Shown here piece by piece: positions 10,057 through 17,719 of a stretch of 64,000 nt of DNA. The position numbers were made by a program, and so were the translations under genes. The DNA lies in assembly GCF_001619875.1 (NCBI RefSeq), contig NZ_LRFC01000034.1:166956-230955 (forward strand), written 5' to 3'. Origin of the DNA: Fictibacillus phosphorivorans. Lineage in GTDB: Bacteria > Bacillota > Bacilli > Bacillales > Fictibacillaceae. The first letter of the stretch is position 1, and each line of letters opens with the position of its first letter. The notes beneath the pieces were generated by a model. It ran no database searches. It was not told where the DNA came from and saw only the letters and a list, made by a program, of their open reading frames with translations.

Positions 10057-10480
10057 TAAAACAGCAGCAAATGAACACCACGGTTTTCCGTGGAAACATT
10101 TAATCGGATTTGTGCTTTCCATCGTGCTTACGTTATTTGCACTATGGATCGCACTCGGAACTGACTTATCCTTAACATGGATTCTTATCATTATTTTTGG
10201 TTTTGCATTCTTGCAGGCAGCCTTGCAGCTGTTGATGTTCATGCACGTAACAGAGAACTCGACAAAGAGTAATCTCACAAGTCGCGTACAGATCGGTAAC
10301 ATATTGTTCGCGGCGTTCGTTGCGATCGTTATCGTAATTGGCTCAGTTTGGGTAATGGCAGCAGGCCACGCGAAGCACGACAAGCATAACCACGCACCGA
10401 AGACAGAGAACCATGAGAATCACGGTTCTCATGGTGGCGGAAGTGAACATGATTCCGGTGAACATGGAAGTCATGAATAA
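10049..10480 (+). CDS. qoxD: Cytochrome aa3 quinol oxidase subunit IV, His-rich tail
   Basis: Three membrane helices with the subunit IV motif MFMHVTE occupy residues 1-105. The last 35 residues or so are almost only H, G, E, K, N and S (HAKHDKHNH...). B. subtilis QoxD, about 124 aa from memory, lacks this extension. The tail follows a helix and could be a metal-binding or purely low-complexity segment. Confidence 0.9.
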   Translation: MANKTAANEHHGFPWKHLIGFVLSIVLTLFALWIALGTDLSLTWILIIIFGFAFLQAALQLLMFMHVTENSTKSNLTSRVQIGNILFAAFVAIVIVIGSVWVMAAGHAKHDKHNHAPKTENHENHGSHGGGSEHDSGEHGSHE

Positions 10481-10498
10481 GATATGATTTGATTTGAA

Positions 10499-10536
10499 AA
10501 ACCTCTTGCTGAGTGATGGCAGGAGGTTTTTTTATG
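10499..10536 (+). terminator. Terminator of qoxABCD
   Basis: AACCTCTTGC and GCAGGAGGTT form a 10-bp stem around a 9-nt loop, followed by seven T. Confidence 0.85.
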
Positions 10537-10611
10537 TGAGAAGGTTCTAGTGTGATGAGAGCCTTCTTTTTTAGGTTCAGTAAGGTGGAAAGCGTACTGT
10601 GATTTTCATCT

Positions 10612-10858
10612 GATGCTCTCTCACGGAGATTTATGTTCGTTCACATTGGGTTTATGCTCGTTCACGGAGGGTTTATGCTTGCTCACGAAGGTTTTTGCTC
10701 GTTCCCAGAGATTTATGCTCGCTCACGGAGATTTATGCTCGTTCACAGAGATTTATGCTCGCTCACGGAGATTTATGCTCGTTCACAGAGGTTTATGCTC
10801 GCTCACAGAGATTTATGCTCGTTCACAAAAATTTGATGGCCAGTTCACAATATTTTAT
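10612..10858. repeat. Tandem array A, 20-bp unit
   Basis: About 12 head-to-tail units of consensus TTTATGCTCGYTCACRGAGA fill the gap between the qox terminator and the NERD gene. The inner units (10691-10830) are exactly 20 bp; outer ones are 20-22 bp and decayed. Y alternates C/T from unit to unit. Because 20 is not a multiple of 3, the array is open in several frames, but no frame has a ribosome site. Confidence 0.9.
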
Positions 10859-10870
10859 GGTTAGTATTAC

Positions 10871-11833
10871 TTATTGTGGTTCTGGAAGATGATAAACTCT
10901 TCCTTTTCCTGACCCTGTTTGCTTTAAATTCATATCTGATAATAAACGAGTAGCTACATGTCGTGATGAAACTTGAAGAAAGTCACAGAACTGTTTGTTA
11001 GTGATTGTTGTCCCATATAAAAGAGCATAATCCTCAAGTGTAGGCAAATGAAGGTCATGAGCTTTATGCGAACATTTGGGACAAATCCATGTTCTGTATT
11101 GTCTCACCACAGGCATATAAAAGCATTCCGTACAATAAACTCCCTTGATAATGTCCTTTTCTTCAATCTGATACCTTTTTAATAAGTCAGGGTTTTCTGG
11201 TGTATGATGTTGGACGAGCATCTTGGACAGTTTACCAAACTCTCTTTTGTTAAGTTTCTCCACGCTATATATCTTATCAATGATCTTGATTCTTTCCTGC
11301 AAATAGGGACTATGCGTAATATATTGAGGGACGTCTTTACTTGAAGGAGGAGCTTGAATGATGGTTCTTGTATTACTCATAACTACTAGAGAGCGGACAG
11401 GAATGGGAGGAATGCGATTTCTTGCCATCCACTCGATCAAATGGGATTGCTGGCGTTTCACTTGGAAAATGGGATTCTTAAATGCTTCTTCAGTGCCGTC
11501 ATCCTTCAATCGGATGACTTGGTTGAGGTGGTCGAAAACTAAAGTTCCGGTAATGTACTTCACTTCGAGGTTCAAAAGATAACGAGGGGAGAGCAGTAAG
11601 GTGTCGATTTGAAAATAACTTTCGTGCGCGGTAAGTCTTAAATCATGGAGAACAGAAAATTCCCGGAAAGGCTTCAAAAAATAATCATTCGACTGTTCGC
11701 CAAAATGTCCGGCTAATCTGCCGCTCAACTCATCTTCTATTGATAAATACCTTGGATGATGCCTAATAATTCTGCGCTGCATAACTTCCAGCTTCTTGAT
11801 CCTAACAGACTTCGTACGCTCTTTTATTAACAT
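10871..11833 (-). CDS. NERD-domain protein with zinc ribbon
   Basis: The 320-aa protein has a NERD (nuclease-related) domain at about residues 40-150, with QIDTLLLSPRYLLNLEVKY (D and E-x-K) and the distal QVKRQQSHL. A zinc ribbon follows near 240-265 (CTEC...CPKC), then a C-terminal region shared with the partial gene at 3-581. The fold is restriction-endonuclease-like by family knowledge. AAGGAGGTC precedes the ATG. It is a monocistronic gene of unknown biological role. Confidence 0.85.
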   Translation of the reverse strand: MLIKERTKSVRIKKLEVMQRRIIRHHPRYLSIEDELSGRLAGHFGEQSNDYFLKPFREFSVLHDLRLTAHESYFQIDTLLLSPRYLLNLEVKYITGTLVFDHLNQVIRLKDDGTEEAFKNPIFQVKRQQSHLIEWMARNRIPPIPVRSLVVMSNTRTIIQAPPSSKDVPQYITHSPYLQERIKIIDKIYSVEKLNKREFGKLSKMLVQHHTPENPDLLKRYQIEEKDIIKGVYCTECFYMPVVRQYRTWICPKCSHKAHDLHLPTLEDYALLYGTTITNKQFCDFLQVSSRHVATRLLSDMNLKQTGSGKGRVYHLPEPQ

Positions 11834-11909
11834 AAACGACCTCCTTCTCTACATAAAAAATTCTGCCTCTATAGCCAATTACCCTGCTGCTTTTCTACAA
11901 AAATATACA

Positions 11910-11940
11910 AAAAAAGACAGCCCTCAACGGGACTGCCTTC
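11910..11940 (-). terminator. Terminator of proBA
   Basis: On the minus strand GGCAGTCCC-GTTG-AGGGCTGTC forms a stem, followed by seven T. Confidence 0.8.
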
Positions 11941-11968
11941 AAATACATAAAGATTTTATCTAACCTGT

Positions 11969-13240
11969 TTATCTAATCTGTCCATCGCCAGTCATACGAT
12001 ACTTAATCGTTGTTAAAGCTGGCAATCCCATCGGTCCGCGTGCATGGAGCTTCTGTGTAGAGATACCAATCTCCGCTCCAAATCCAAGTGCTGATCCGTC
12101 TGTGAAACGGGTCGAGGCATTGTGGTATACTGCTGCTGCGTCAACGCTGTTTAAAAACGTTACAGCGTTCTCTGCATTCTCAGTCACAATGGCTTCTGAG
12201 TGTTTTGTACCATAACGCTCGATATGCGAGACAGCCTCTTCAACAGAACTTACTACTTTAACAGCGACCGCTAAGCTTAAATACTCTTCTGCCCAGTCTT
12301 TTTCGTTAGCAGGGATAACATCAGGCAGTAATTCTGCTGCTTTTTCGTCACCGTGTACTTCAATACCATGCTTTTCAAAAAGTTCCTGAACTTTACCTGC
12401 ATTCTTCAACAACCATGCCTCATGGAAAATAAACGTTTCTGCAGCATTACAAACTGCTGGTCGGTCGGTTTTAGCATTCTCCATAATTCTAAGCGCTTTT
12501 TCCACATCTGCAAACTGATCAACATAAACATGACAGTTACCCACACCTGTCTCGAGGACAGGAACAGTAGCGTTTTCGACAACTGTCTTAATCAGGGCAC
12601 CTCCACCACGAGGAATCAACACGTCGATGTGTTCTTTCATCGTAAACAATTGACTAGCAGCTTCTCTGTCAGTAGAAGCGATAAATTGAACAGCAGTTTC
12701 AGGTATTTTTGTTGTAGCTAATGCCTTATGAATGACAGAAACAATAGCCGAATTAGAGTGAATGGCGTTTGAACCGCCCTTCAGCACGATCGCATTACCT
12801 GATTTTAATGCTAAACCCGTTGCATCGACTGTTACGTTCGGACGAGCTTCGTAAATCATACCGATCACGCCTAATGGAACGCGTACTTGTTCCACTTTTA
12901 GTCCGTTATCGAGCGTCCAGTCTGACAAAATCTCGCCAACAGGGTCATGTAGCTCCACAACCTCACGCAAGCCATCTGCAAATTCCTTCACACGTTTTTC
13001 GGTTAATCGTAAACGGTCCATCAGTGCTTCAGAAAAGCCTTTATCTTCACCGTTATCCAAATCTTTTTGGTTTTCTTTTAAAATATATTCAGATTCTTTT
13101 TCAAGAATATCCGCAATCGTTAATAATGCTTCGTTTTTTTCTTTTTCACTCAACAGCGCTAGCTTTTTAGAAGCTTGCTGTGCTAATTTTGCTTGATCTT
13201 TAACGTTAATTTGTTTGGTTGTACTAGTAAAAGTACTCAT
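11969..13240 (-). CDS. proA: Glutamate-5-semialdehyde dehydrogenase
   Basis: ProA reduces glutamyl-5-phosphate with NADPH, the second step of proline synthesis. The 423-aa aldehyde-dehydrogenase-fold protein has the catalytic segment VGNCHVYVD and the upstream IPRGGGALI. The start at 13240 (MSTFTSTTKQ) is favoured because AAGGAGGCG sits 4-5 nt upstream; a start at 13264 would include the ribosome site in the coding region. It lies 45 nt downstream of proB in the same operon. Confidence 0.93.
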   Translation of the reverse strand: MSTFTSTTKQINVKDQAKLAQQASKKLALLSEKEKNEALLTIADILEKESEYILKENQKDLDNGEDKGFSEALMDRLRLTEKRVKEFADGLREVVELHDPVGEILSDWTLDNGLKVEQVRVPLGVIGMIYEARPNVTVDATGLALKSGNAIVLKGGSNAIHSNSAIVSVIHKALATTKIPETAVQFIASTDREAASQLFTMKEHIDVLIPRGGGALIKTVVENATVPVLETGVGNCHVYVDQFADVEKALRIMENAKTDRPAVCNAAETFIFHEAWLLKNAGKVQELFEKHGIEVHGDEKAAELLPDVIPANEKDWAEEYLSLAVAVKVVSSVEEAVSHIERYGTKHSEAIVTENAENAVTFLNSVDAAAVYHNASTRFTDGSALGFGAEIGISTQKLHARGPMGLPALTTIKYRMTGDGQIR

Positions 13241-13285
13241 CCAACGCCTCCTTGTATTTTTCAATCATTCCTTTTCATTTCAGAA

Positions 13286-14419
13286 TTAGTGAATAGGAAC
13301 TGCTAATCGCGTGTGACAGACTAAATCGTTATTATTGATCGCCTCTTCAGGACCTACATTGTTCAATTCGTCGGTTGAGATTCCTTTGATCTTGATCAAC
13401 TGTTTAGACGAATAGTTGGAAACGCCAAGACCTACTTCATTTCCGTCCAAGTCTTTAATACGAACAACTGAGCCTTTTTTGAAGTGGCCACTCACATAAC
13501 GAATGCCAGTAGGGTAAAGGCTTTTTAGTTCATCAATCCCTTGTTTGGCTTTATTGGATACAACAATCTCGCCTTCTGGACCTGAATGAAAGGCGATCCA
13601 TTGACGCTTTGTATCCAGGTTGAACTCATTTTTATCAGGTACAAAATACGTACCGCGCGCATTGCCTTCAACAGCCCCATGAATAATATCTGTTGAAGTA
13701 GCGTTGCCGAGGAATGAAGAGATACCAGAAGCCATAGCAATCTTAACAGCATCAATTTTAGAACGCATTCCGCCAGTTCCCACTTCACTGCCTGGTTCGC
13801 CAGCTGACTCTTCGATTTCTGGCGTAATCTCGCTTACTCTCGTTAATAACTTAGCTTCTGGATTTTTTCGTGGGTCTTCTGTATAGAGACCGTCAATATC
13901 AGAAAGGATGATGAGCTGGTCTGCATCAACAAGACCTGCAACCTTTGCCGAAAGCGTATCGTTGTCACCAAACTTCAAGCGCTCTACGGTAACCGTGTCG
14001 TTTTCGTTTACGATCGGAATGATGCCCCGGTCTAAAAGGACATTGATAGTATTACGAGCGTTGTGGTACCGATCTCGGTCTGAAAAATCACTTCTTGTTA
14101 TTAAGATTTGTGACGCAGTATAACCGTGAGATACGAATCGCTCAGAATAAGCTTCCATTAACAGGCCTTGGCCGATTGAAGCTGCTGCTTGTTTTTCTGC
14201 TAAGGAAGTTGGCCGATTTAAACAGCCTAAACGTCTATAGCCAGCAGCGACTGCACCAGAAGATACGAGCAACACTTCATGACCCTCATCTTTTAATTTC
14301 ACAACTTCATCTACTAGGCGTTCAAGTTTTCTTCGACTGATGTCTCCAAGTCTGCTAGTTAAAGAACTCGATCCAATTTTAATAACAATGCGTTTATTCG
14401 TTGAATTATTTAAATCCAT
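13286..14419 (-). CDS. proB: Glutamate 5-kinase
   Basis: ProB phosphorylates glutamate to start proline synthesis. The 377-aa protein has the amino-acid kinase domain first (IVIKIGSSSL, then NENDTVTVERLKFGDNDTLS) and a C-terminal PUA domain from about residue 280. The AGGAGTG site is about 15 nt from the ATG, longer than usual, but no better start is visible. Feedback inhibition by proline is the family norm. Confidence 0.93.
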   Translation of the reverse strand: MDLNNSTNKRIVIKIGSSSLTSRLGDISRRKLERLVDEVVKLKDEGHEVLLVSSGAVAAGYRRLGCLNRPTSLAEKQAAASIGQGLLMEAYSERFVSHGYTASQILITRSDFSDRDRYHNARNTINVLLDRGIIPIVNENDTVTVERLKFGDNDTLSAKVAGLVDADQLIILSDIDGLYTEDPRKNPEAKLLTRVSEITPEIEESAGEPGSEVGTGGMRSKIDAVKIAMASGISSFLGNATSTDIIHGAVEGNARGTYFVPDKNEFNLDTKRQWIAFHSGPEGEIVVSNKAKQGIDELKSLYPTGIRYVSGHFKKGSVVRIKDLDGNEVGLGVSNYSSKQLIKIKGISTDELNNVGPEEAINNNDLVCHTRLAVPIH

Positions 14420-14490
14420 ATCTAGTTAGAATCACTCCTGTTTTGTTAATGGTACAAATTTGTTTACCGGTCAAAATTACAACGGTAACG

Positions 14491-14518
14491 AGTATAACAT
14501 GGTGAGATTCAAACACAA
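14491..14518 (-). promoter_or_regulatory. Likely proBA promoter
   Basis: On the minus strand TTGTGT, a 16-nt spacer and TATACT lie about 75 nt before proB. The implied 5' leader is about 65 nt, too short for a T-box such as the one that controls proBA in B. subtilis. Confidence 0.5.
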
Positions 14519-14671
14519 CAGGGTTTGGTGAGATAGTGTAGGAAACGGGCAAAAAGTGAAGAAAACGGTAGATAAGAGGGTTATTTTGAACATAGGGAGT
14601 GATAGGCTCGCAGGAAGGTTTAAAACTATATATACAGAGATATTCCGGTAGATAATTTTTCCATAAAATGC

Positions 14672-14695
14672 AAAAACCCCTCTAAAAAAGAGGGG
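14672..14695 (-). terminator. Terminator of the 91-aa membrane protein gene
   Basis: CCCCTCT-(T)n-AGAGGGG on the minus strand is followed by five T. Confidence 0.8.
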
Positions 14696-14708
14696 AATAA
14701 AGTTAATA

Positions 14709-14984
14709 TTAATATTTTGCTTTTTCCATTTTTCGTTTCGCCAGATATGGACGACCCCATACGATATATGCTGCGTAATGAGCAAATACGACGTTTGCAA
14801 TGAATACTGTGATGAAGAAACTATGAACGAATAAGCTTAAACTGTCATTAGCCATAAATAACACGACGTAAGTCCATAACAGGGCGATGAACGGCGTTTG
14901 CCATAAGGCTAACTTGCGACTATCATTCCACAAAAATAGCGGTGTGGCAGTCGCTACAAATAAGTAAACCATAAAAACATCCAT
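14709..14984 (-). CDS. Small membrane protein, 91 aa
   Basis: Three hydrophobic segments (about residues 3-17, 29-45 and 50-73) and a basic tail (KRKMEKAKY) suggest a small inner-membrane protein. AAGGGG lies 10 nt before the ATG and a terminator closes the unit. A cre-like site just upstream suggests carbon-catabolite control. I do not recognise the family. Confidence 0.7.
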   Translation of the reverse strand: MDVFMVYLFVATATPLFLWNDSRKLALWQTPFIALLWTYVVLFMANDSLSLFVHSFFITVFIANVVFAHYAAYIVWGRPYLAKRKMEKAKY

Positions 14985-15007
14985 TACTAATCAACCCCTT
15001 GAAGTAT

Positions 15008-15021
15008 TGTTTACGCTTACA
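15008..15021 (-). promoter_or_regulatory. cre-like site (CcpA operator)
   Basis: On the minus strand TGTAAGCGTAAACA matches the cre consensus TGWAARCGYTWWCA at 13 of 14 positions. It sits 24-37 nt before the start of the small membrane protein. The identical sequence, with one flanking base on each side, recurs before the fumarase gene. Confidence 0.6.
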
Positions 15022-15134
15022 ATTTTGACGAATTAGCGTCTAAAATGTGAACGATTTGTTACAATTAGTATACCACAATAGGAGGAAAATGCCACATGGA
15101 TTTGTACATTTTTTTGAAAATTCAAGTTTCTGAA

Positions 15135-15174
15135 CAAAAAAAGAGCTCGAAGCCCTGTCAGGGCAACGAGTTCT
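15135..15174 (-). terminator. Terminator of yojF-bshB2
   Basis: GAACTCGTTGCCCTGACAGG and its complement form a long stem followed by seven T on the minus strand. Confidence 0.85.
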
Positions 15175-15186
15175 TGATGAATAATA

Positions 15187-15834
15187 TTATAATGGATAAC
15201 GCCAAAACCTCTCATGCTTTACCCATTCTAGCATAGCAGGATCCTTCTTAACACTCTCTACGAGCCATTGGGTTTGTGATTTATGCGCTTTAATGCAATT
15301 CATTTTTTCCTCAAAAACATCAGATATATCTGTCACAATGTGTGGTGCACCAAGCTCAGCCTCAGAGTTTTTTGCAAAAGCTACACATAAGAGTTCAGGA
15401 CGCTCCAACTCCGGCATGCTTTTAACTGCCCGAACGACAGCTCTTGCTGTAGCTTCGTGATCAGGATGGACGCTATATCCTGGATAAAAAGTGATCAGCT
15501 TAGTAGGTTTTACCTCTTCAATTACAGATAAAAATTTGTCAGCTAATCCTTTTTCATCTTCAAATTCTACTGTCTTATCACGCAATCCGAACTGGCGCAA
15601 ATCGTCAATGCCTACAGCCGCACAAGCATCTTCCAGTTCTTTTTGACGAATAAGAGGAAGGGATTCCCTTGTTGCAAAAGGCGGATTTCCCATGTTTCTT
15701 CCCATCTGGCCAAGGGTTAAGCAAATGTAGGTAACAGGTGACCCTTTTTTCGTATGTTGAGCAATCGTTCCTGACACCCCAAAAGCTTCATCATCGGGGT
15801 GAGGGAAGATCACCAATAAATGATCGTTCATCAT
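15187..15834 (-). CDS. bshB2: Bacillithiol biosynthesis deacetylase BshB2
   Basis: BshB2 removes the acetyl group from GlcNAc-malate in bacillithiol synthesis. The 215-aa LmbE/PIG-L fold has the zinc motif HPDDE at residues 12-16 and HPDH near 142. It lies 9 nt after yojF, the same pairing as yojF-yojG in B. subtilis. AAGGAGGTTAC precedes ATGATG; either Met could start. Confidence 0.9.
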   Translation of the reverse strand: MMNDHLLVIFPHPDDEAFGVSGTIAQHTKKGSPVTYICLTLGQMGRNMGNPPFATRESLPLIRQKELEDACAAVGIDDLRQFGLRDKTVEFEDEKGLADKFLSVIEEVKPTKLITFYPGYSVHPDHEATARAVVRAVKSMPELERPELLCVAFAKNSEAELGAPHIVTDISDVFEEKMNCIKAHKSQTQWLVESVKKDPAMLEWVKHERFWRYPL

Positions 15835-15843
15835 GTAACCTCC

Positions 15844-16194
15844 TTATACATCAAATGGGGAAGAGCTAAGCTGCAGTGCAACTGCAAGACGACCTTCTTG
15901 ATCATGGCCTGCCATCAATAATCTTCCTTTAGAATCAATTTCCCAATGTGTTAATCCTTCAGCATAAATCCAGCCGAGTTCGATCTTTAAGCCCACTCTA
16001 AAAGGACCATTTCCCATAATCTTTCCTGACAGGGGGGTCACTTTTCCATTTCGGATATATGCGTTAACGGTAAGGACACTATCGTTATTGTGATTGGCAT
16101 AAGCGCCATTGGTGGTTTCTAAATGTAGATAAAGTTCTTTTCCAATAAGCTGATCCAGTGTGTTCTGGACTTCATTGGCTTGTATGAGCTGCAT
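15844..16194 (-). CDS. yojF: YojF family protein
   Basis: The start at 16194 (MQLIQANEV) is set by AGGAGTG 8-9 nt upstream and gives 116 aa, the length I recall for B. subtilis YojF. The protein is mostly beta with no membrane segment. It is cotranscribed with bshB2, so a supporting role in bacillithiol metabolism is likely but not shown. Confidence 0.85.
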   Translation of the reverse strand: MQLIQANEVQNTLDQLIGKELYLHLETTNGAYANHNNDSVLTVNAYIRNGKVTPLSGKIMGNGPFRVGLKIELGWIYAEGLTHWEIDSKGRLLMAGHDQEGRLAVALQLSSSPFDV

Positions 16195-16296
16195 ATCTTC
16201 ACACTCCTGTGCAGAATAGATGTATTTATTATAATTCAAAACTCAAAATAACGTGTATGATATGCCTGTATTGTTTACTCTTTGTAGTTTGAAAGT

Positions 16297-16426
16297 AGTT
16301 GATTTCCACTCCAGGTGCTCGCTTTCCGCGGGGCAGGCGGTGAGCCACATTTGTACGTTTCACTTTTAAGTGTCTCACCCGCCAGCCTGTCCCGCAGGAG
16401 TCTCGCACCTTACGCTTCAATCAACT
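16297..16426. repeat. 130-bp inverted-repeat element, copy 1
   Basis: The element runs from AGTTGATT to AATCAACT with imperfect arms of about 60 bp. The left arm holds GCTTTCCGCGGGGCAGGCGG and the right arm CCTGTCCCGCAGGAGTCTCG. Other copies are at 21719, 30380, 52432, 52646 and 60177. It has no coding capacity, so it is a MITE-like or REP-like element. The 360-nt gap 16240-16602 holds this, a relic and a terminator. Confidence 0.85.
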
Positions 16427-16485
16427 AGTCAATGAAGAGATTGAAAAACAAATGCAAATACTACTAGTTTTAAGAATAGTTAACC

Positions 16486-16530
16486 TTCGCACCAGTATGC
16501 TCGCTTTTCTCATGGCGACGGTGAGCCTTC
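16486..16530 (+). repeat. Relic of the 130-bp element
   Basis: CCAGTATGCTCGCTTTTC followed by GCGACGGTGAGCC is a decayed version of the element's left arm. No right arm is seen. Confidence 0.5.
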
Positions 16531-16562
16531 TTGATCTTACACTTGACCTATATTTACTATGA

Positions 16563-16594
16563 TAAAAAAGAGACTAATCAACAAGATCAGTCTC
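16563..16594 (-). terminator. Terminator of pdxK
   Basis: On the minus strand GAGACTGATC-TTGTT-GATTAGTCTC is followed by six T. Confidence 0.85.
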
Positions 16595-16602
16595 TCCAAA
16601 AA

Positions 16603-17418
16603 TTAATTGTTTAATTTTTCACGGTAAGCGCCATGCCATGTTGGCCCAACGTATTTGTTTAATTCAAACCCTGCTGCGATTGATTCTGTGATGAAGTCTT
16701 TTGCAGTAAGGATGGCTTCACGTACAGGTTTTCCTTTTGCAAGCTCAGCTGTAATGGCTGCTGAGAATGTACAACCCGCTCCGTGTGTCCACGTTGTTTC
16801 AATTCGATCAGATTCTATTACTTCGAATTCTTCTCCATCATATAAAACGTCAACTGCACTTTCGTGGTCTAATTTACCGCCGCCTTTGACGATTACATAT
16901 TTCGCTCCATTAGCTTGAATCTTTTGAGCAGCTTCCATCATTTGTTCTACTGTTGTGATTGGTGCCATACCTGCTAGCTGTGCAGCTTCAAAAAGGTTTG
17001 GAGTTACTACAGTTGCTTTAGGGACTAATACATTTTGAAGAGTGCTCGCCAGTTCTGGGTGAAGAGGCTCTGCACCTTTACAAACCATAACCGGGTCAAC
17101 CACTACATTTTGAAGATTGTGCTTCTCGATTAAATCAGCTGTTGTTTGAATCACTTCAACGGAAGCGAGCATACCTGTTTTTAGTGCATCAACGCCAATT
17201 CCAGATATAACCGTTTCTAATTGAGCTTTAAAAAGATCGAGTGGAAGCATGAATACTTCATGGAACCATTCGCGGTGTGGGTCTTGAGCAACCACAACAT
17301 TTAAAGCGGTCATCCCGTAAACGCCTAGCTCCTGGAATGTTTTTAAATCGGCTTGAATACCAGCGCCGCCGCTTGTATCTGAACCTGCAATTGTTAGTGC
17401 TTTGTTAGGTGCCATCAT
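16603..17418 (-). CDS. pdxK: Pyridoxal/pyridoxine kinase (ThiD-like)
   Basis: The 271-aa ribokinase-fold enzyme begins with ALTIAGSDTSGGAGIQADLKTF and ends with the catalytic region THGAGCTFSAAITAEL (Cys of the GAGC motif). It phosphorylates vitamin B6 forms. Bacillus PdxK is closely related to ThiD (hydroxymethylpyrimidine kinase). Length and the closing NKYVGPTWH favour PdxK. AAAGGAGATTTTA precedes ATGATG. Confidence 0.88.
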   Translation of the reverse strand: MMAPNKALTIAGSDTSGGAGIQADLKTFQELGVYGMTALNVVVAQDPHREWFHEVFMLPLDLFKAQLETVISGIGVDALKTGMLASVEVIQTTADLIEKHNLQNVVVDPVMVCKGAEPLHPELASTLQNVLVPKATVVTPNLFEAAQLAGMAPITTVEQMMEAAQKIQANGAKYVIVKGGGKLDHESAVDVLYDGEEFEVIESDRIETTWTHGAGCTFSAAITAELAKGKPVREAILTAKDFITESIAAGFELNKYVGPTWHGAYREKLNN

Positions 17419-17536
17419 TAAAATCTCCTTTATTCTCGTTTCTCTACCTGTAACAGATTATAGCAAAAGTTAAAGGGAAAAGGAAAAATTGAAGATTGCG
17501 GCATACAGGAAAATAGTACCATTGAAAACGTAACCA

Positions 17537-17588
17537 TTGACTTATTTGTATATACAGGTTAAATTAGTTTTATGATTTGTATATACAA
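17537..17588 (+). promoter_or_regulatory. tre promoter with two TreR operators
   Basis: TTGACT (17537-17542), a 17-nt spacer and TAAATT (17560-17565) form the promoter. TTGTATATACAG (17546-17557) lies in the spacer and the perfect palindrome TTGTATATACAA (17577-17588) lies just downstream. This matches the B. subtilis TreR operator as I recall it. TreR (20917-21636) should block both positions until trehalose-6-phosphate accumulates. Confidence 0.85.
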
Positions 17589-17692
17589 GTAGAACATCAA
17601 GAAAACATATATACACATTTGATTAAAGTACTAGTTTTCATCAAATGATAAATAAGGGTACAGAGGTATAAGGCTTTTTTTATCAAGTCGAT

Positions 17693-17706
17693 TGGAAACG
17701 GTTTCT
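17693..17706 (+). promoter_or_regulatory. cre-like site before treP
   Basis: TGGAAACGGTTTCT differs from the cre consensus only at the last base. It ends 14 nt before the treP start and abuts its ribosome site (TAGGAGGGAAC). Confidence 0.6.
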
Positions 17707-17719
17707 AGGAGGGAACTTC

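Noticed and set aside
10612..10858. Possible CRISPR array
   Set aside because: Units are contiguous 20-mers with no unique spacers, no leader and no cas genes nearby.
10613..10892. Overlapping frames of 65-83 codons with repeated 'ARSQRFMLAH' peptides
   Set aside because: They are by-products of the 20-bp array, which reads through all three frames; none has a ribosome site.
12353..13170. Plus-strand frames opposite proA
   Set aside because: Antisense shadows of a well-conserved gene.
14420..14520. T-box riboswitch before proBA
   Set aside because: The leader implied by the promoter is only about 65 nt and I see no T-box sequence or specifier stem.
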